57,318 nucleotides of DNA from a bacterium (GCA_014874355.1 JACWAJ010000054.1:1-57318); one strand, 5' to 3'; counted from the stretch's first letter, positions 1 to 9,194 are shown. Numbers and translations: made by a program. Notes: a model not told the origin generated them from the sequence alone.

Positions 1-120
1 TCGGCTTCTCCGGTTCTCCCACGAGTACTGCAAGTACGCGTGGTGCGATCCTCGTGCGCCTCCTTGACCTCGGCGGCCGGTGCGGCACATCAGCGTCGCA
101 TTACTGAGACAGGCTGCTAG
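1..120. repeat. Truncated copy (right 120 bp) of the 182-bp TIR repeat; full copy at 35821-36002
   Basis: Positions 1-120 align without gaps to 35883-36002 with two mismatches (gcgatCctcg/gcgatTttcg; gtcgcAttac/gtcgcGttac); same ...GAGACAGGCTGCTAG end. Confidence 0.95.
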
Positions 121-602
121 GTTGGGTCGCTGTTCTCCGCGATCGGAACATCTGAACCGGTGAGATCCGTGGCAACAGATGAAGCCGGGGTGGGCGCGAA
201 CGCGATCTGGGACTGGGGCACAAAGATCAGTCCGACAATGGCTATCGCCATCAGTCCGGTGATTGCCTCATTGAGGATGCTCCCGGAGGCGAGCGTCAAC
301 CCGGCATAGACCACCTCTGCGATCACGATGCCGATGCGCGACGCCGGCGAGAGCCGGCCGAGTTGGACAATGAGCAGGATGAAACAGGCGCCGAGAGCCG
401 CTTGGACCAGGCTTGCGACGATCAGCCCCGTTCCGGACAAGGTGAGAGCGCCGTAGACGAGGCTGCCGCTGTTGCCGAACAGCAATCCAAGTGCCAGGGA
501 ATACAGTGCGGAATAAAGAATCAGGACGCCCTGGATGATTGCCAGACCTCGCGCCCACGCGATGGTCGAAGGGATGGTCTTCGAACTGAACTTGAAGGAC
601 AT
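117..602 (-). CDS. Small hydrophobic membrane protein of unknown function
   Basis: 161-aa ORF with several hydrophobic segments; stop codon lies inside the CTAG tip of the repeat. Confidence 0.6.
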   Translation of the reverse strand: MSFKFSSKTIPSTIAWARGLAIIQGVLILYSALYSLALGLLFGNSGSLVYGALTLSGTGLIVASLVQAALGACFILLIVQLGRLSPASRIGIVIAEVVYAGLTLASGSILNEAITGLMAIAIVGLIFVPQSQIAFAPTPASSVATDLTGSDVPIAENSDPT

Positions 603-611
603 GACAGGATC

Positions 612-1499
612 TTAGCCGGGAGTTGGCGCACCAGGGAGTGCCTCAAGTGTTGCGATGACCGCGCGGGTCAGTTGTGTCGGTGTCGACGCGCCGGAGGTGA
701 CACCTACGCGACGGACGCTGCCAAACCATGCGGGGTCGAGGTCGTCGGCCGTGTCGACAAGGAATGCCGGCTTGCCGGCGCGTTCCGAAACGACCTGGAC
801 GAGGCGCACGCTGTTGCTGCTGCGGGGACTGCCCACCACCACCACGCAGTCGACACTGGCGGCGGCGGTGACTGCGGCTTCCTGCCGTTCCTGAGTGGCG
901 CGGCAGATCTCGTTGTGGACTTCGATGTCGGGGAAGCGCGTACGTAGCCGGTTGATGATGGTCTGCGTGTCCCAGAGGGAGAGTGTGGTCTGACAGGTGA
1001 CGGCAAGGCGGGTGCCGGGCGGGAAGTCGAGCCGGTCCACTTCGTCGACGGTTTCGATGAGGGTGGTGTGTTCTGGCGCCACTCCGGTCGCGCCTTCGGG
1101 TTCGGGATGGCCGCGTTTGCCGATGTAGACGACGTGAAACCCGTCGTCGGTGAGGCTGCGGATGAGGTCGTGGGTGCGCGTTACGTCACTGCATGTGGCG
1201 TCGACGACGTTGAGGTGGCGTGCCTTCGCCGTCGCAACGATGGCGGGGGAGATGCCATGGGCGGTGAAGATGACGGTGCCGCTGCCGATCTGATCGAGTC
1301 CGGCCATCCGGTCATCGGCATCAACGAGCCTAACTCCAGACTTGGCGAGTTCATCTGTGACGTGCTCGTTGTGGACGAGATAGCCCAGCATGGCGATCGG
1401 CTCAGTTGCACCGCGCTCGGCGCTCACACGTTTCGCGAGACGTATGGCCTCAACGACACCGTGGCAGTAGCCTCGCGGCGCGATCCGGATGACTTCCAT
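612..1499 (-). CDS. ispH: 4-hydroxy-3-methylbut-2-enyl diphosphate reductase
   Basis: MEVIRIAPRGYCHGVVEAIRLAKR..., LVHNEHV, ATCSDVTRTHD, GSPRSSNS: LytB/IspH signature. Confidence 0.93.
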   Translation of the reverse strand: MEVIRIAPRGYCHGVVEAIRLAKRVSAERGATEPIAMLGYLVHNEHVTDELAKSGVRLVDADDRMAGLDQIGSGTVIFTAHGISPAIVATAKARHLNVVDATCSDVTRTHDLIRSLTDDGFHVVYIGKRGHPEPEGATGVAPEHTTLIETVDEVDRLDFPPGTRLAVTCQTTLSLWDTQTIINRLRTRFPDIEVHNEICRATQERQEAAVTAAASVDCVVVVGSPRSSNSVRLVQVVSERAGKPAFLVDTADDLDPAWFGSVRRVGVTSGASTPTQLTRAVIATLEALPGAPTPG

Positions 1500-1526
1500 G
1501 CAGCCAGTGTATGCAGGAAGGACTTC

Positions 1527-2540
1527 TCAGCGGTGACGCATTGAGACCCGCGGACGTTGCGTTCGACCGGCGAGCAGCAGCCAGGCATACACAAGGGACG
1601 CAAAGACGATGCCGATGGCGAACTTGGCCGGCGGAGGCAGTGTGCTCGGAGACACAAAGCCCTCGATGACACCGCAGCGGCGAGGGTGCCCAGCATCCAG
1701 CCGTTTACGGCCAGCGCGTAGACGGTGGGGATGCCGAGCAGGAAGCCGCCCATCACGCATCCCAAGGATGCGATGACGTTGTTGAGGATGGTCCCCCACG
1801 AGCCGGCGGCGGGGTTGGGGATGTCCTTGATCTCGCCCCGGGCGAGAAGGTCGAAGAGTGATTGCGGTATGAGCGATGCGTGGAGATCGGGCCGCATAAC
1901 CACCGCCAGATACCCGGCCAGAATGGCTGCGACGAAGATCGTCAGGCTGAGGGCGAAGTAACGCGTTCGACAAAGGCCGCCGGGCCCTCAGCACGCTCGG
2001 GTGCCTCAGGTGCCAGTGCGAGGCGTTCGACCAGCTTGCTTGCCAGGCCGCCGGCGATGCGCTGTCGTTGCACGGGATGGAGGTCGTTGCGTGCAATGTG
2101 TGCAGCGCACCGAACTCGTGGGGGCCGAGGCGCTCGATTCCAATCACCTTGCTTAAATTGCGGAGCAACGCCTCGCTCATGCCGATGGCCGACCCGTCGG
2201 TGCGAACTACCCGAAGACCAACACCGGCTTTGCCCAGCGTTCGTCCTGCCGACAGGCCTTCGGAAAGCGCCAGGTAGAGGACGTAGGCAACGATCACAGT
2301 CAGCGTGGCGGCCGTGGCCTGGAAGATCGAGCTGATGGTCGCATCCACGCTGTCCCCCGACGGGGCGAACAGGCCAAGCAGCGCACTGGTCCCAAAGAAG
2401 AGCACGACGCCAATGGGGGCAAATACGAATCCGTCGAGCAACTGGGCCATGAAGCGTGAGCCCCACCCCGCCGACTGAAACTCGATGCTGACGTTGTCGT
2501 GAGTGCGGATAGTGAAATGACCGCCGGTTTCAGCTTCCAT
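1527..2540 (-). pseudogene. RDD-family plus SpoIIM (DUF95)-like membrane protein, interrupted by three 1-nt frameshifts
   Basis: RDD-like N-terminus (GWGSRFMAQLLDGFVFAP...GRTLGKAGVGLRVVRTDGSAIG) and SpoIIM-like C-terminus (AAGSWGTILNNVIASLGCVMGGFLLGIPTVYALAVNGWMLG) lie successively in three minus frames, returning to the first for VIEGFVSPSTLPPPAKFAIG... Confidence 0.7.
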
Positions 2541-2575
2541 GACTTCCCATGATGGCGCAGGCTACGTGGTCGTCA

Positions 2576-2785
2576 TCACTCCACGACGGCGACTACCTGT
2601 CCCTCCTGGACGACGTCTCCCTCGGCCACCAGGATTGCCTTGACGGTGCCGGCCAGGGGGCTGGTTATGGGGATCTCCATCTTCATCGACTCGAGGATCA
2701 TCAATGTGTCGTCCTCGTCAACCCTCTGGCCGACCTCGCTTACGATCTTCCAGAGATTACCGACGAGTTCCGCATGGATGTCCAT
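2576..2785 (-). CDS. Stand-alone biotinyl-carrier domain (BCCP-like)
   Basis: 69 aa with biotinylation motif ESMKMEIPI and C-terminal GDVVQEGQVVAVVE. Confidence 0.85.
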   Translation of the reverse strand: MDIHAELVGNLWKIVSEVGQRVDEDDTLMILESMKMEIPITSPLAGTVKAILVAEGDVVQEGQVVAVVE

Positions 2786-2798
2786 ATCGCCGTCTCCC

Positions 2799-3581
2799 CT
2801 AAGAACCTTTGAAGCTGGGCCGGCGCTTCTCCACGAATGCGGCCACGCCTTCTTTGAAGTCGTCGCTTAGGGAAACAACCGTGAGCTGACCTTGAAGATA
2901 GCGCAGTGCGGCCTCGAAGTTCATGCCATCTGTGGCGTAAAACGCGTCGCGACCGAGGCGCATCACCAACGGACTCCACTCGGCGATCTCGCGTGCCCAG
3001 TTGAATGCTTCTTGGCGCACCACATCCGCACCAACGACACGATTGACAACGCCCCAGTCCAGAGCGGTTTTCGCGCTGATGCGCTCGCCTGTCATGAACA
3101 ACTGCATGGCGCGTTTGCGTCCGAGATTGCGCGTCACGATTGACATGATCATCATCGGCCAGACACCCACCTTGATCTCGGGGGTGCCGAATGTTGCGTG
3201 GTCGGCTGCGACCAGGAGGTCGCAGCACAGCGCCAGGCCGAACCCGCCGGCCAGCGCGTGGCCGTTGATGCAGCCGACCAATGGCTTGCCAAGCTGCTGG
3301 GTGGTTAGGAAGACATCCACGAAGAGTTCACGGGCGGCGTGACGTTCGATCTCGGATGCGGGCTCGGCAAATCCGGCGAGGTCGGCACCGGCGCAAAACG
3401 CCTTGTCGCCGGCGCCACTGAGGACGACGGCGCGGATGGCCTTGTCGTTGCGTGCGGCATCAAGGGCGGCGTGGAGATCGCGCAGCATCTGCGAGCCCAG
3501 CGGGTTGCGGTGCTCGGGATAGTTGAGGGTGATGGTGGCCACGTTATCCTCTGCGGCATAGAGAACCTCGTCGAACTTCAC
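2799..3581 (-). CDS. Enoyl-CoA hydratase/isomerase (crotonase)
   Basis: AVVLSGAGDKAFCAGADL; INGHALAGGFGLALCCDLLVAAD. Confidence 0.9.
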   Translation of the reverse strand: MKFDEVLYAAEDNVATITLNYPEHRNPLGSQMLRDLHAALDAARNDKAIRAVVLSGAGDKAFCAGADLAGFAEPASEIERHAARELFVDVFLTTQQLGKPLVGCINGHALAGGFGLALCCDLLVAADHATFGTPEIKVGVWPMMIMSIVTRNLGRKRAMQLFMTGERISAKTALDWGVVNRVVGADVVRQEAFNWAREIAEWSPLVMRLGRDAFYATDGMNFEAALRYLQGQLTVVSLSDDFKEGVAAFVEKRRPSFKGS

Positions 3582-3591
3582 GGCTGGGGCC

Positions 3592-4509
3592 TCAATCTGT
3601 ACTCATGGACCCGATCACGCCGCGCGCGAGATCGAGGTCGCCTTCGATGCCCACGAGGGCTGCGTCGAACGCTTCTTGACTCGTCAGGCGTCCCCAGATA
3701 AGTCCGAGGAATGTCGCGATGTCGAGGTCGATGACGCAGGTTGGGGAGTCGGGGATGTGGTCGAGAAGCCAACCGGAAGCCTGACCGATGTTGCTGGTCA
3801 GACCCTGACCGGCGGAGCGGGAAACCGTACGACGATCGAGGAGGCCTGGTCCACGACTGATATTGATAGCTCGCCTCTGGCCGGCGGAGCCGTCAACGTC
3901 GAAGACGATCACCGCATCAACGGGGGCGTTGAGGCTCCGGGCAACCACCTTGGGAAGGGCGGTGAGTGCTTGATCAACGGCAAAACGCGCGACGTCGCCG
4001 TCGAGATGACCGGGCCGTTCCAGGGCGCGGCGGATGTCTTGCTCGTTGGCGAAGCAGTCGATCACGCGCGTGTCGAGAAGTTCCCCCAGGGACAGGATCC
4101 CCATCGGGGTGATCGTTTCGCGTTGTAGGTCGGTTTCGGTCAGCTGTTCCAGCGAAGTTAGCCGTTGGGTGGTCACCCGACCGAATTCCAGGAGTAACTC
4201 GGCTCCCGTCAAGCCGGCATAGTGTTCAACCCACACGTCGTTGAAGGCGTCCATCTCATTGCCCTGGAGACCGGGGGCAGCCGGGTTATGGGGGAGGAGC
4301 TCGCCGTCGAGAGATCGCTCCGTGCCGGCGATGTGGGCCACCTGGTCGTGGACGGTCCAGCCCGACTTGGCGGTCGCGAGTTGCCACTGCTCCTCATCGA
4401 GGTCGTCGCAGACTGCGGCGATGTGCTGCCAGATCTCGGTGAGCAGGGCCACGGCGCGGTGGGCGGGTCCGCGGGGCGGGGTGGAGGCGGGCATACGTAC
4501 GTCTGGCAT
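3592..4509 (-). CDS. Maleylpyruvate isomerase/DinB-like family protein
   Basis: ALLTEIWQHIAAVCDDLDEEQWQLATAKSGWTVHDQVAHIAGTE resembles the mycothiol-dependent maleylpyruvate isomerase N-terminal domain. Confidence 0.7.
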   Translation of the reverse strand: MPDVRMPASTPPRGPAHRAVALLTEIWQHIAAVCDDLDEEQWQLATAKSGWTVHDQVAHIAGTERSLDGELLPHNPAAPGLQGNEMDAFNDVWVEHYAGLTGAELLLEFGRVTTQRLTSLEQLTETDLQRETITPMGILSLGELLDTRVIDCFANEQDIRRALERPGHLDGDVARFAVDQALTALPKVVARSLNAPVDAVIVFDVDGSAGQRRAINISRGPGLLDRRTVSRSAGQGLTSNIGQASGWLLDHIPDSPTCVIDLDIATFLGLIWGRLTSQEAFDAALVGIEGDLDLARGVIGSMSTD

Positions 4510-4662
4510 GGGTGGCTCCAGGTTGAACCGACGCGATTGGCTTTAGTGTCGCAATTGCCGCCGGCTCCTTGCAGCCGGTGAGGGTGGGGGCGCTCACCCC
4601 TCCGGTTTGGCGACAATGACACGGCAGTCAGACATGCGCCGGCAGATCGGAGGTTTCAGTCG

Positions 4663-6084
4663 ATGGCGAGGCAGAAGCGGAGTTGGGCGGAGCCCTATCG
4701 CATCAAGATGGTCGAGCCCATACGCATGACCACGCGCAAGCATCGTGAGAACGCAATCCGCACAGCCGGATACAACACGTTCCTGCTGCGATCCGACGAC
4801 GTCTACATCGATCTGCTCACGGATTCGGGAACGTCGGCGATGTCCGACAATCAGTGGGCGGGCCTGATGCTCGGCGACGAGGCCTATGCGGGGAGCCGGA
4901 GCTTCTATCACCTCGAGGAGGCCGTTGCCGACATCTACGGCTATCCGGAACTCGTCCCCACCCATCAGGGACGTGGCGCTGAGCACATCTTGAGCCAGAT
5001 CCTGATCAAGCCCGGAGACGTCATCCCCGGCAACATGTACTTCACGACCACGCGCTTCCATCAAGAGTACGCGGGCGGGGAATTCGTCGACATCATCATC
5101 GACGAGGCCCACGACGCCACCAGCACCCATCCGTTCAAGGGCAATGTCGATCTCGACAAGCTGCGCACCGTGATCGCTGACGCCGGCGCGGCACGCATTC
5201 CCTACATCTCGGTGGAGACCAACGTCAATATGGCGGGTGGCCAGCCGCTTTCGATGGCCAATCTCCGCGAGACCTACGCGCTCTGCCGGCAGCACGGCAT
5301 TCTGCTCATGCTCGACGCCACACGTGCGCTGGAGAACGCCTGGTTCATCCAGCAGCGCGAGCCGGGCTATGCCAAGCGGAGCGTTCGTGAGATTCTTCTG
5401 GAGATCTGCTCGTACAGCGATGGCGCCACGGTCTCGTCGAAGAAGGACAATCTCGTCAACATCGGCGGGTTCCTGGCTCTGCGCGATCCGGAACTGGCAC
5501 GTCGTGCCCGTGGTCTGCTCGTTGCCTTCGAGGGGCTCCAGACCTACGGCGGTATGTCCGGGCGCGACATGGAGGCTCTTTCGCGGGGCATCTACGAGAT
5601 GGTCGAAACCGACGACCACGTCCGCGCGCGTGTCGGGCAGGTGGAGTATCTGGGCAACAAGCTGATCGCTGCTGGGGTTCCGGTGGCGCTGCCCATCGGC
5701 GGGCATGGCGTATTCCTCAACGCGCAGGCCATGCTGCCGCACATCCCGCAGGAGCAGTTTCCGGCGCAATCCCTCGCCGCCGCTCTGTACGTCGACTCCG
5801 GGGTGCGGAGCATGGAGCGCGGGGTTGTCTCCGCAGGCCGGGATCCGAAGACTGGAGAGAACCGTCATCCCCGGCTGGAACTGGTGCGGCTGACCATCCC
5901 GCGTCGCGTGTACACCCAGGCGCATATGGACGTCGTCGCCGAGTCCGTCGAAGCGGTGTATGCGGAGCGCGACAAGATTCGCGGCTTGACGATGACCTAC
6001 GAGCCCGAGGATCTGCGCTTCTTCCAAGCGCGCTTCGAACCGGTGTCTGTAACGGAAGTCCTACCTCCCCGTTCGCGAAGCTGA
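4663..6084 (+). CDS. tpl: Beta-eliminating PLP lyase, tyrosine phenol-lyase type
   Basis: AEPYRIKMVEPIRM...YNTFLL..DVYIDLLTDSGTSAMSDNQWAGLMLGDEAYAGSRSFYHLE; NMYFTTTRFHQE; SSKKDNLVNIGGFLA; GVRSMERGVVSAGRD; LRFFQARFEPV: closer to remembered tyrosine phenol-lyase than to TnaA. Confidence 0.85.
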   Translation: MARQKRSWAEPYRIKMVEPIRMTTRKHRENAIRTAGYNTFLLRSDDVYIDLLTDSGTSAMSDNQWAGLMLGDEAYAGSRSFYHLEEAVADIYGYPELVPTHQGRGAEHILSQILIKPGDVIPGNMYFTTTRFHQEYAGGEFVDIIIDEAHDATSTHPFKGNVDLDKLRTVIADAGAARIPYISVETNVNMAGGQPLSMANLRETYALCRQHGILLMLDATRALENAWFIQQREPGYAKRSVREILLEICSYSDGATVSSKKDNLVNIGGFLALRDPELARRARGLLVAFEGLQTYGGMSGRDMEALSRGIYEMVETDDHVRARVGQVEYLGNKLIAAGVPVALPIGGHGVFLNAQAMLPHIPQEQFPAQSLAAALYVDSGVRSMERGVVSAGRDPKTGENRHPRLELVRLTIPRRVYTQAHMDVVAESVEAVYAERDKIRGLTMTYEPEDLRFFQARFEPVSVTEVLPPRSRS

Positions 6085-7390
6085 CACCCGAGCTTGCAAC
6101 TGCCACCAGCAGCATGACGTAGCTGAGGTAGTAGTAGTTGAAGAACGCCCATTTGGAGACCAGGAAAAACGTCAGCGACAACACAACAGCCTGGAGCACC
6201 AGGCCGGCCATGTCGTTGGGGCGTCCCTTCCACGCGATGAGTGCGGCAGCGGCCAGAAGCACGACGAATGGTGCGATGCCTGGGATCGTGATCCCAACAA
6301 GTTGCCAGACGTAGGCGGTCAATGTTAGGGCGTTGTACCGAGGTGGAAAGGCCATCTGGATGCCGATCACGTCGTAGATGAACTGGCCGATGCCGGTGGC
6401 CAGCGCGAATGGGAGCGCGAAGATGGCGGCACCGGCACCGGCAATGACCATCTCGATTCGAGCGCGTCGTGACCAGATGAATGCGGGGATCAACAGGATG
6501 AGCGTTGTCGGCTTTACCAGCATTGCAATGCCAAGGCAAGCCATGGCCAACCGGCGGTGAGATTGGCGTAGTGCGAGCCATCCCACCAATCCGGCCATGA
6601 CGTAGGTGTCCACCCAACTCATATGGACCATGCCGATGGTGAGCGGACAGACCAGTCCGAGAGCGAGCACGCGGTGGGCGTGCTCGCGCATGGTGCCCTG
6701 GCGGGCCAGTCCCCAGAGTGCGGCGAGGATGGCTGCGGCTGCAACTCCTCCCATAAGGCGGGCGTCGCCGAGGAATGCACCCGGAGCGGCCAGAATTGGA
6801 ACGATGGGGCCGTATTGAAAATGTCCGGCCATCTCTGCAGCCAGGTTCGGGCCCGGTTCGTAGTAGAGGAATAACGTTGGGTCATATGGGTTGCGTCCGT
6901 GAAGCAGTTCGGAGGTGGCCATGTTGAGCGACGCGAAAACGTCGATATTCAGGTGCCCCCAGTTCCAGGTGACAGATATCACTGCGCCCAGGGCCGCTAC
7001 CGTGCCTACAAGGCACGCCTGTGCGCGACGTCCTGCGGGAAGCCATGCGGCGGTGCCGGCCATCCCGATGAGCAGGAGTGTCAGGCAGACCTGAGCCCAT
7101 TGATTGACGGCGAAAGTGCCGACAAGCGAATTGGCCTTGGGATACATTGAATACGCAAGGTTGCCGAGGCCCATCGCCACGGTGAGGGCGGGCCATAACA
7201 ATCTGTGTTGATGCCAGCGTCTTTGACGTAGGGCAAATACGGAAAGACCCAGTGCGGCCAGGATGCATACCAGCGCAGTGCTGGACAGATAGCCGAACCG
7301 AAGCAGTACCCCCTCGCCAAGAATCGCCATGGCCATACCGCAGACCGCGGTGGTTGACGCGCCTGACGGAGTTGTGCTGATCCTGAACAT
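5717..7390 (-). CDS. Polytopic membrane glycosyltransferase (GT87/DUF2029-like); real C-terminus probably near 6060-6090
   Basis: Many TM segments, LVGWLALRQSHRRLAMACLGIAMLVKPTTLILLIPAFIW; residues downstream of about 6070 are Arg/Pro/Ser-rich and antisense to the lyase gene. Confidence 0.65.
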   Translation of the reverse strand: MFRISTTPSGASTTAVCGMAMAILGEGVLLRFGYLSSTALVCILAALGLSVFALRQRRWHQHRLLWPALTVAMGLGNLAYSMYPKANSLVGTFAVNQWAQVCLTLLLIGMAGTAAWLPAGRRAQACLVGTVAALGAVISVTWNWGHLNIDVFASLNMATSELLHGRNPYDPTLFLYYEPGPNLAAEMAGHFQYGPIVPILAAPGAFLGDARLMGGVAAAAILAALWGLARQGTMREHAHRVLALGLVCPLTIGMVHMSWVDTYVMAGLVGWLALRQSHRRLAMACLGIAMLVKPTTLILLIPAFIWSRRARIEMVIAGAGAAIFALPFALATGIGQFIYDVIGIQMAFPPRYNALTLTAYVWQLVGITIPGIAPFVVLLAAAALIAWKGRPNDMAGLVLQAVVLSLTFFLVSKWAFFNYYYLSYVMLLVAVASSGVSFANGEVGLPLQTPVRSALGRSADPRARRSSSSRESCRAPHTPLRRTRRRRPYAPGCTRDAGWSAAPVPAGDDGSLQSSDPGLRRQPRAPCSAPRSRRTERRRGIAPETAPAGCAAAWPAR

Positions 7391-7443
7391 GAGAAGCGAG
7401 ATGGTACCTCGGGTAACTTTCGACCCCTCCCGGCCATCGATAT

Positions 7444-8979
7444 ATGCTGCACACGATGCCTCAGTCGTCCGATAAACGTCCTGTGGCCGGTTTGGCCGCG
7501 CCGCAGCCCAAGCAAGCTCGCATAGGCGTACTGGTCGTTGCCTACAACGCCGATACCACCCTGGCGAAAGTACTGGACCGAATTCCCGCGGATTTCCGGA
7601 AGAAGATTGCCAAGGTCTATGTTTGCGACGATCACAGTCAGGATTCGACGTACCGGGTCGGCCTCGACTATCGACTAACCTCAGACCTTCCGATGGTGGT
7701 GATCCGGCACCCTCGTAATCTCGGTTACGGAGGCAATCAGAAAGCGGGATACCGTTTGGTGATTGACGGCCATCTGGACATCATCGTCCTGCTGCATGGG
7801 GACGGCCAGTATGCTCCAGAGTGCATTGCGGATCTGGTCTCTCCGCTGGAGAGGGGTGAGTGCGATGCCGTCTTTGGATCGCGGATGATGACGAAGGGCG
7901 GTGCGCGCAAAGGTGGGATGCCGCTTTACAAGTTCGCCGGCAATCGCATTTTGACGAAGTTCGAAAATAGGGCTCTGGGGATGCGTCTCAGCGAATTCCA
8001 TTCCGGGTACCGTGCATATCGCGTGCAAGCACTGGCGGAGATCCCGTTCGAGACGAACTCCGACGGGTTCAATTTCGATACCCAGATAATCATTCAACTC
8101 CATGATGCAGGCAAGAGGATCATGGAGGTACCGATCCCAACGTACTACGGAGATGAGATCTCGTATGTCAATGGGATCAAGTACGCGAAGGACATTTTTG
8201 TCGACGTTCTTCGATATCGTTTGCAAAAGCGTGGCTTTGCTTCCGGCGACCTTGGCAATGTGGGCCATGAATACACATTCAAGCCTGGCGAGACGAGTTC
8301 ACACTGGCGCATCCTCAATCAGCTACGCCGGTTACCACCATCTCGGATTCTCGATCTCGGCGTCTCGGGAGGTCGGCTCGGGCGGTTGGCTCGCGAATAC
8401 GGCCATGAGGTTACCGGGGTGGATGTCGTGGAGCCGCCTGGGGTACGTGATCGGCTGGACAATTTCTTCGTTGCCGATTTGGATCTCGGCATTCCGGCTG
8501 ATGTCGGCTCGGGTTACGACGTCGTAGTCGCGGCAGACGTACTCGAGCATGTGCGCAAGCCGGAGGAACTGCTGGTACAGATCCGGTCTTTACTATCTCC
8601 CAAGGGCGTGGTGATCGCGTCGATCCCTAACTTTGGACATTGGTATTCCCGCGGGCGCACTGCACTGGGCCTATTCGACTATGACCAGCGAGGGATCTTG
8701 GACCGCGGGCATGTGCGGTTCTTCACCCGTCGCAGCTTTCACCGTCTGGTTGCAACGGCGGGCCTGTCTGTGGTTAGAACCGAGTATGTCGGTCTGCCCC
8801 TTGACGTCCTTGCTCAAAAACAGCGGGTCGTAGCTCGTGGAGTGCGTACGATGGAGGCCATGTTGGTTGCACTCCGCCCAACGATGTTTGCGTACCAGAT
8901 CATCTTTCGCCTTGAGGCACAGCGACCTGGCGTTGTTCTTGGGGTTCCCCGGAACCAGAAAACTGAATTCCCTGCATGA
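7444..8979 (+). CDS. GT2 glycosyltransferase (dolichyl-phosphate mannosyltransferase-like) fused to a class I SAM methyltransferase
   Basis: N-term IGVLVVAYNADTTLAKVLDRIP...VCDDHSQDST..RHPRNLGYGGNQKAGY; C-term RILDLGVSGGRLGRLAREYGHEVTGVDV...VVVAADVLEHV. Confidence 0.9.
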   Translation: MLHTMPQSSDKRPVAGLAAPQPKQARIGVLVVAYNADTTLAKVLDRIPADFRKKIAKVYVCDDHSQDSTYRVGLDYRLTSDLPMVVIRHPRNLGYGGNQKAGYRLVIDGHLDIIVLLHGDGQYAPECIADLVSPLERGECDAVFGSRMMTKGGARKGGMPLYKFAGNRILTKFENRALGMRLSEFHSGYRAYRVQALAEIPFETNSDGFNFDTQIIIQLHDAGKRIMEVPIPTYYGDEISYVNGIKYAKDIFVDVLRYRLQKRGFASGDLGNVGHEYTFKPGETSSHWRILNQLRRLPPSRILDLGVSGGRLGRLAREYGHEVTGVDVVEPPGVRDRLDNFFVADLDLGIPADVGSGYDVVVAADVLEHVRKPEELLVQIRSLLSPKGVVIASIPNFGHWYSRGRTALGLFDYDQRGILDRGHVRFFTRRSFHRLVATAGLSVVRTEYVGLPLDVLAQKQRVVARGVRTMEAMLVALRPTMFAYQIIFRLEAQRPGVVLGVPRNQKTEFPA

Positions 8980-8980
8980 G

Positions 8981-9052
8981 TACCCCCGCCAGGAATCGAA
9001 CCTGGGCACATGGTTTAGGAAACCACTGCTCTATCCGCTGAGCTACGGGGGC
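8981..9052 (-). tRNA. tRNA-Arg (anticodon CCT)
   Basis: Reverse complement gcccccgtagctcagcggatagagcagtggtttcctaaaccatgtgcccaggttcgattcctggcgggggta; anticodon loop TTCCTAA, TPsiC arm present. Confidence 0.93.
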
Positions 9053-9060
9053 TAGAGAGA

Positions 9061-9084
9061 GAATAGCGAGCTGGCTCGCTATTC
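9061..9084. other. 24-nt perfect palindrome/hairpin directly upstream of tRNA-Arg
   Basis: GAATAGCGAGC-TG-GCTCGCTATTC, 11-bp perfect stem. Confidence 0.85.
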
Positions 9085-9194
9085 GACCGAGCGACGCCGC
9101 CGTAACGTATGTACGGGGGCAAGCGTAGGGAACTGGAGAAGAGAGCGTAGCAAGCGAGTCGACCGGCTGTGCTCCGTAGCCGATAATTGCGGCG

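Noticed and set aside
4594-6027. 477-aa antisense ORF opposite the tyrosine phenol-lyase gene
   Set aside because: Shadow ORF of a high-GC gene; no recognisable family, and the sense strand has strong motif matches.
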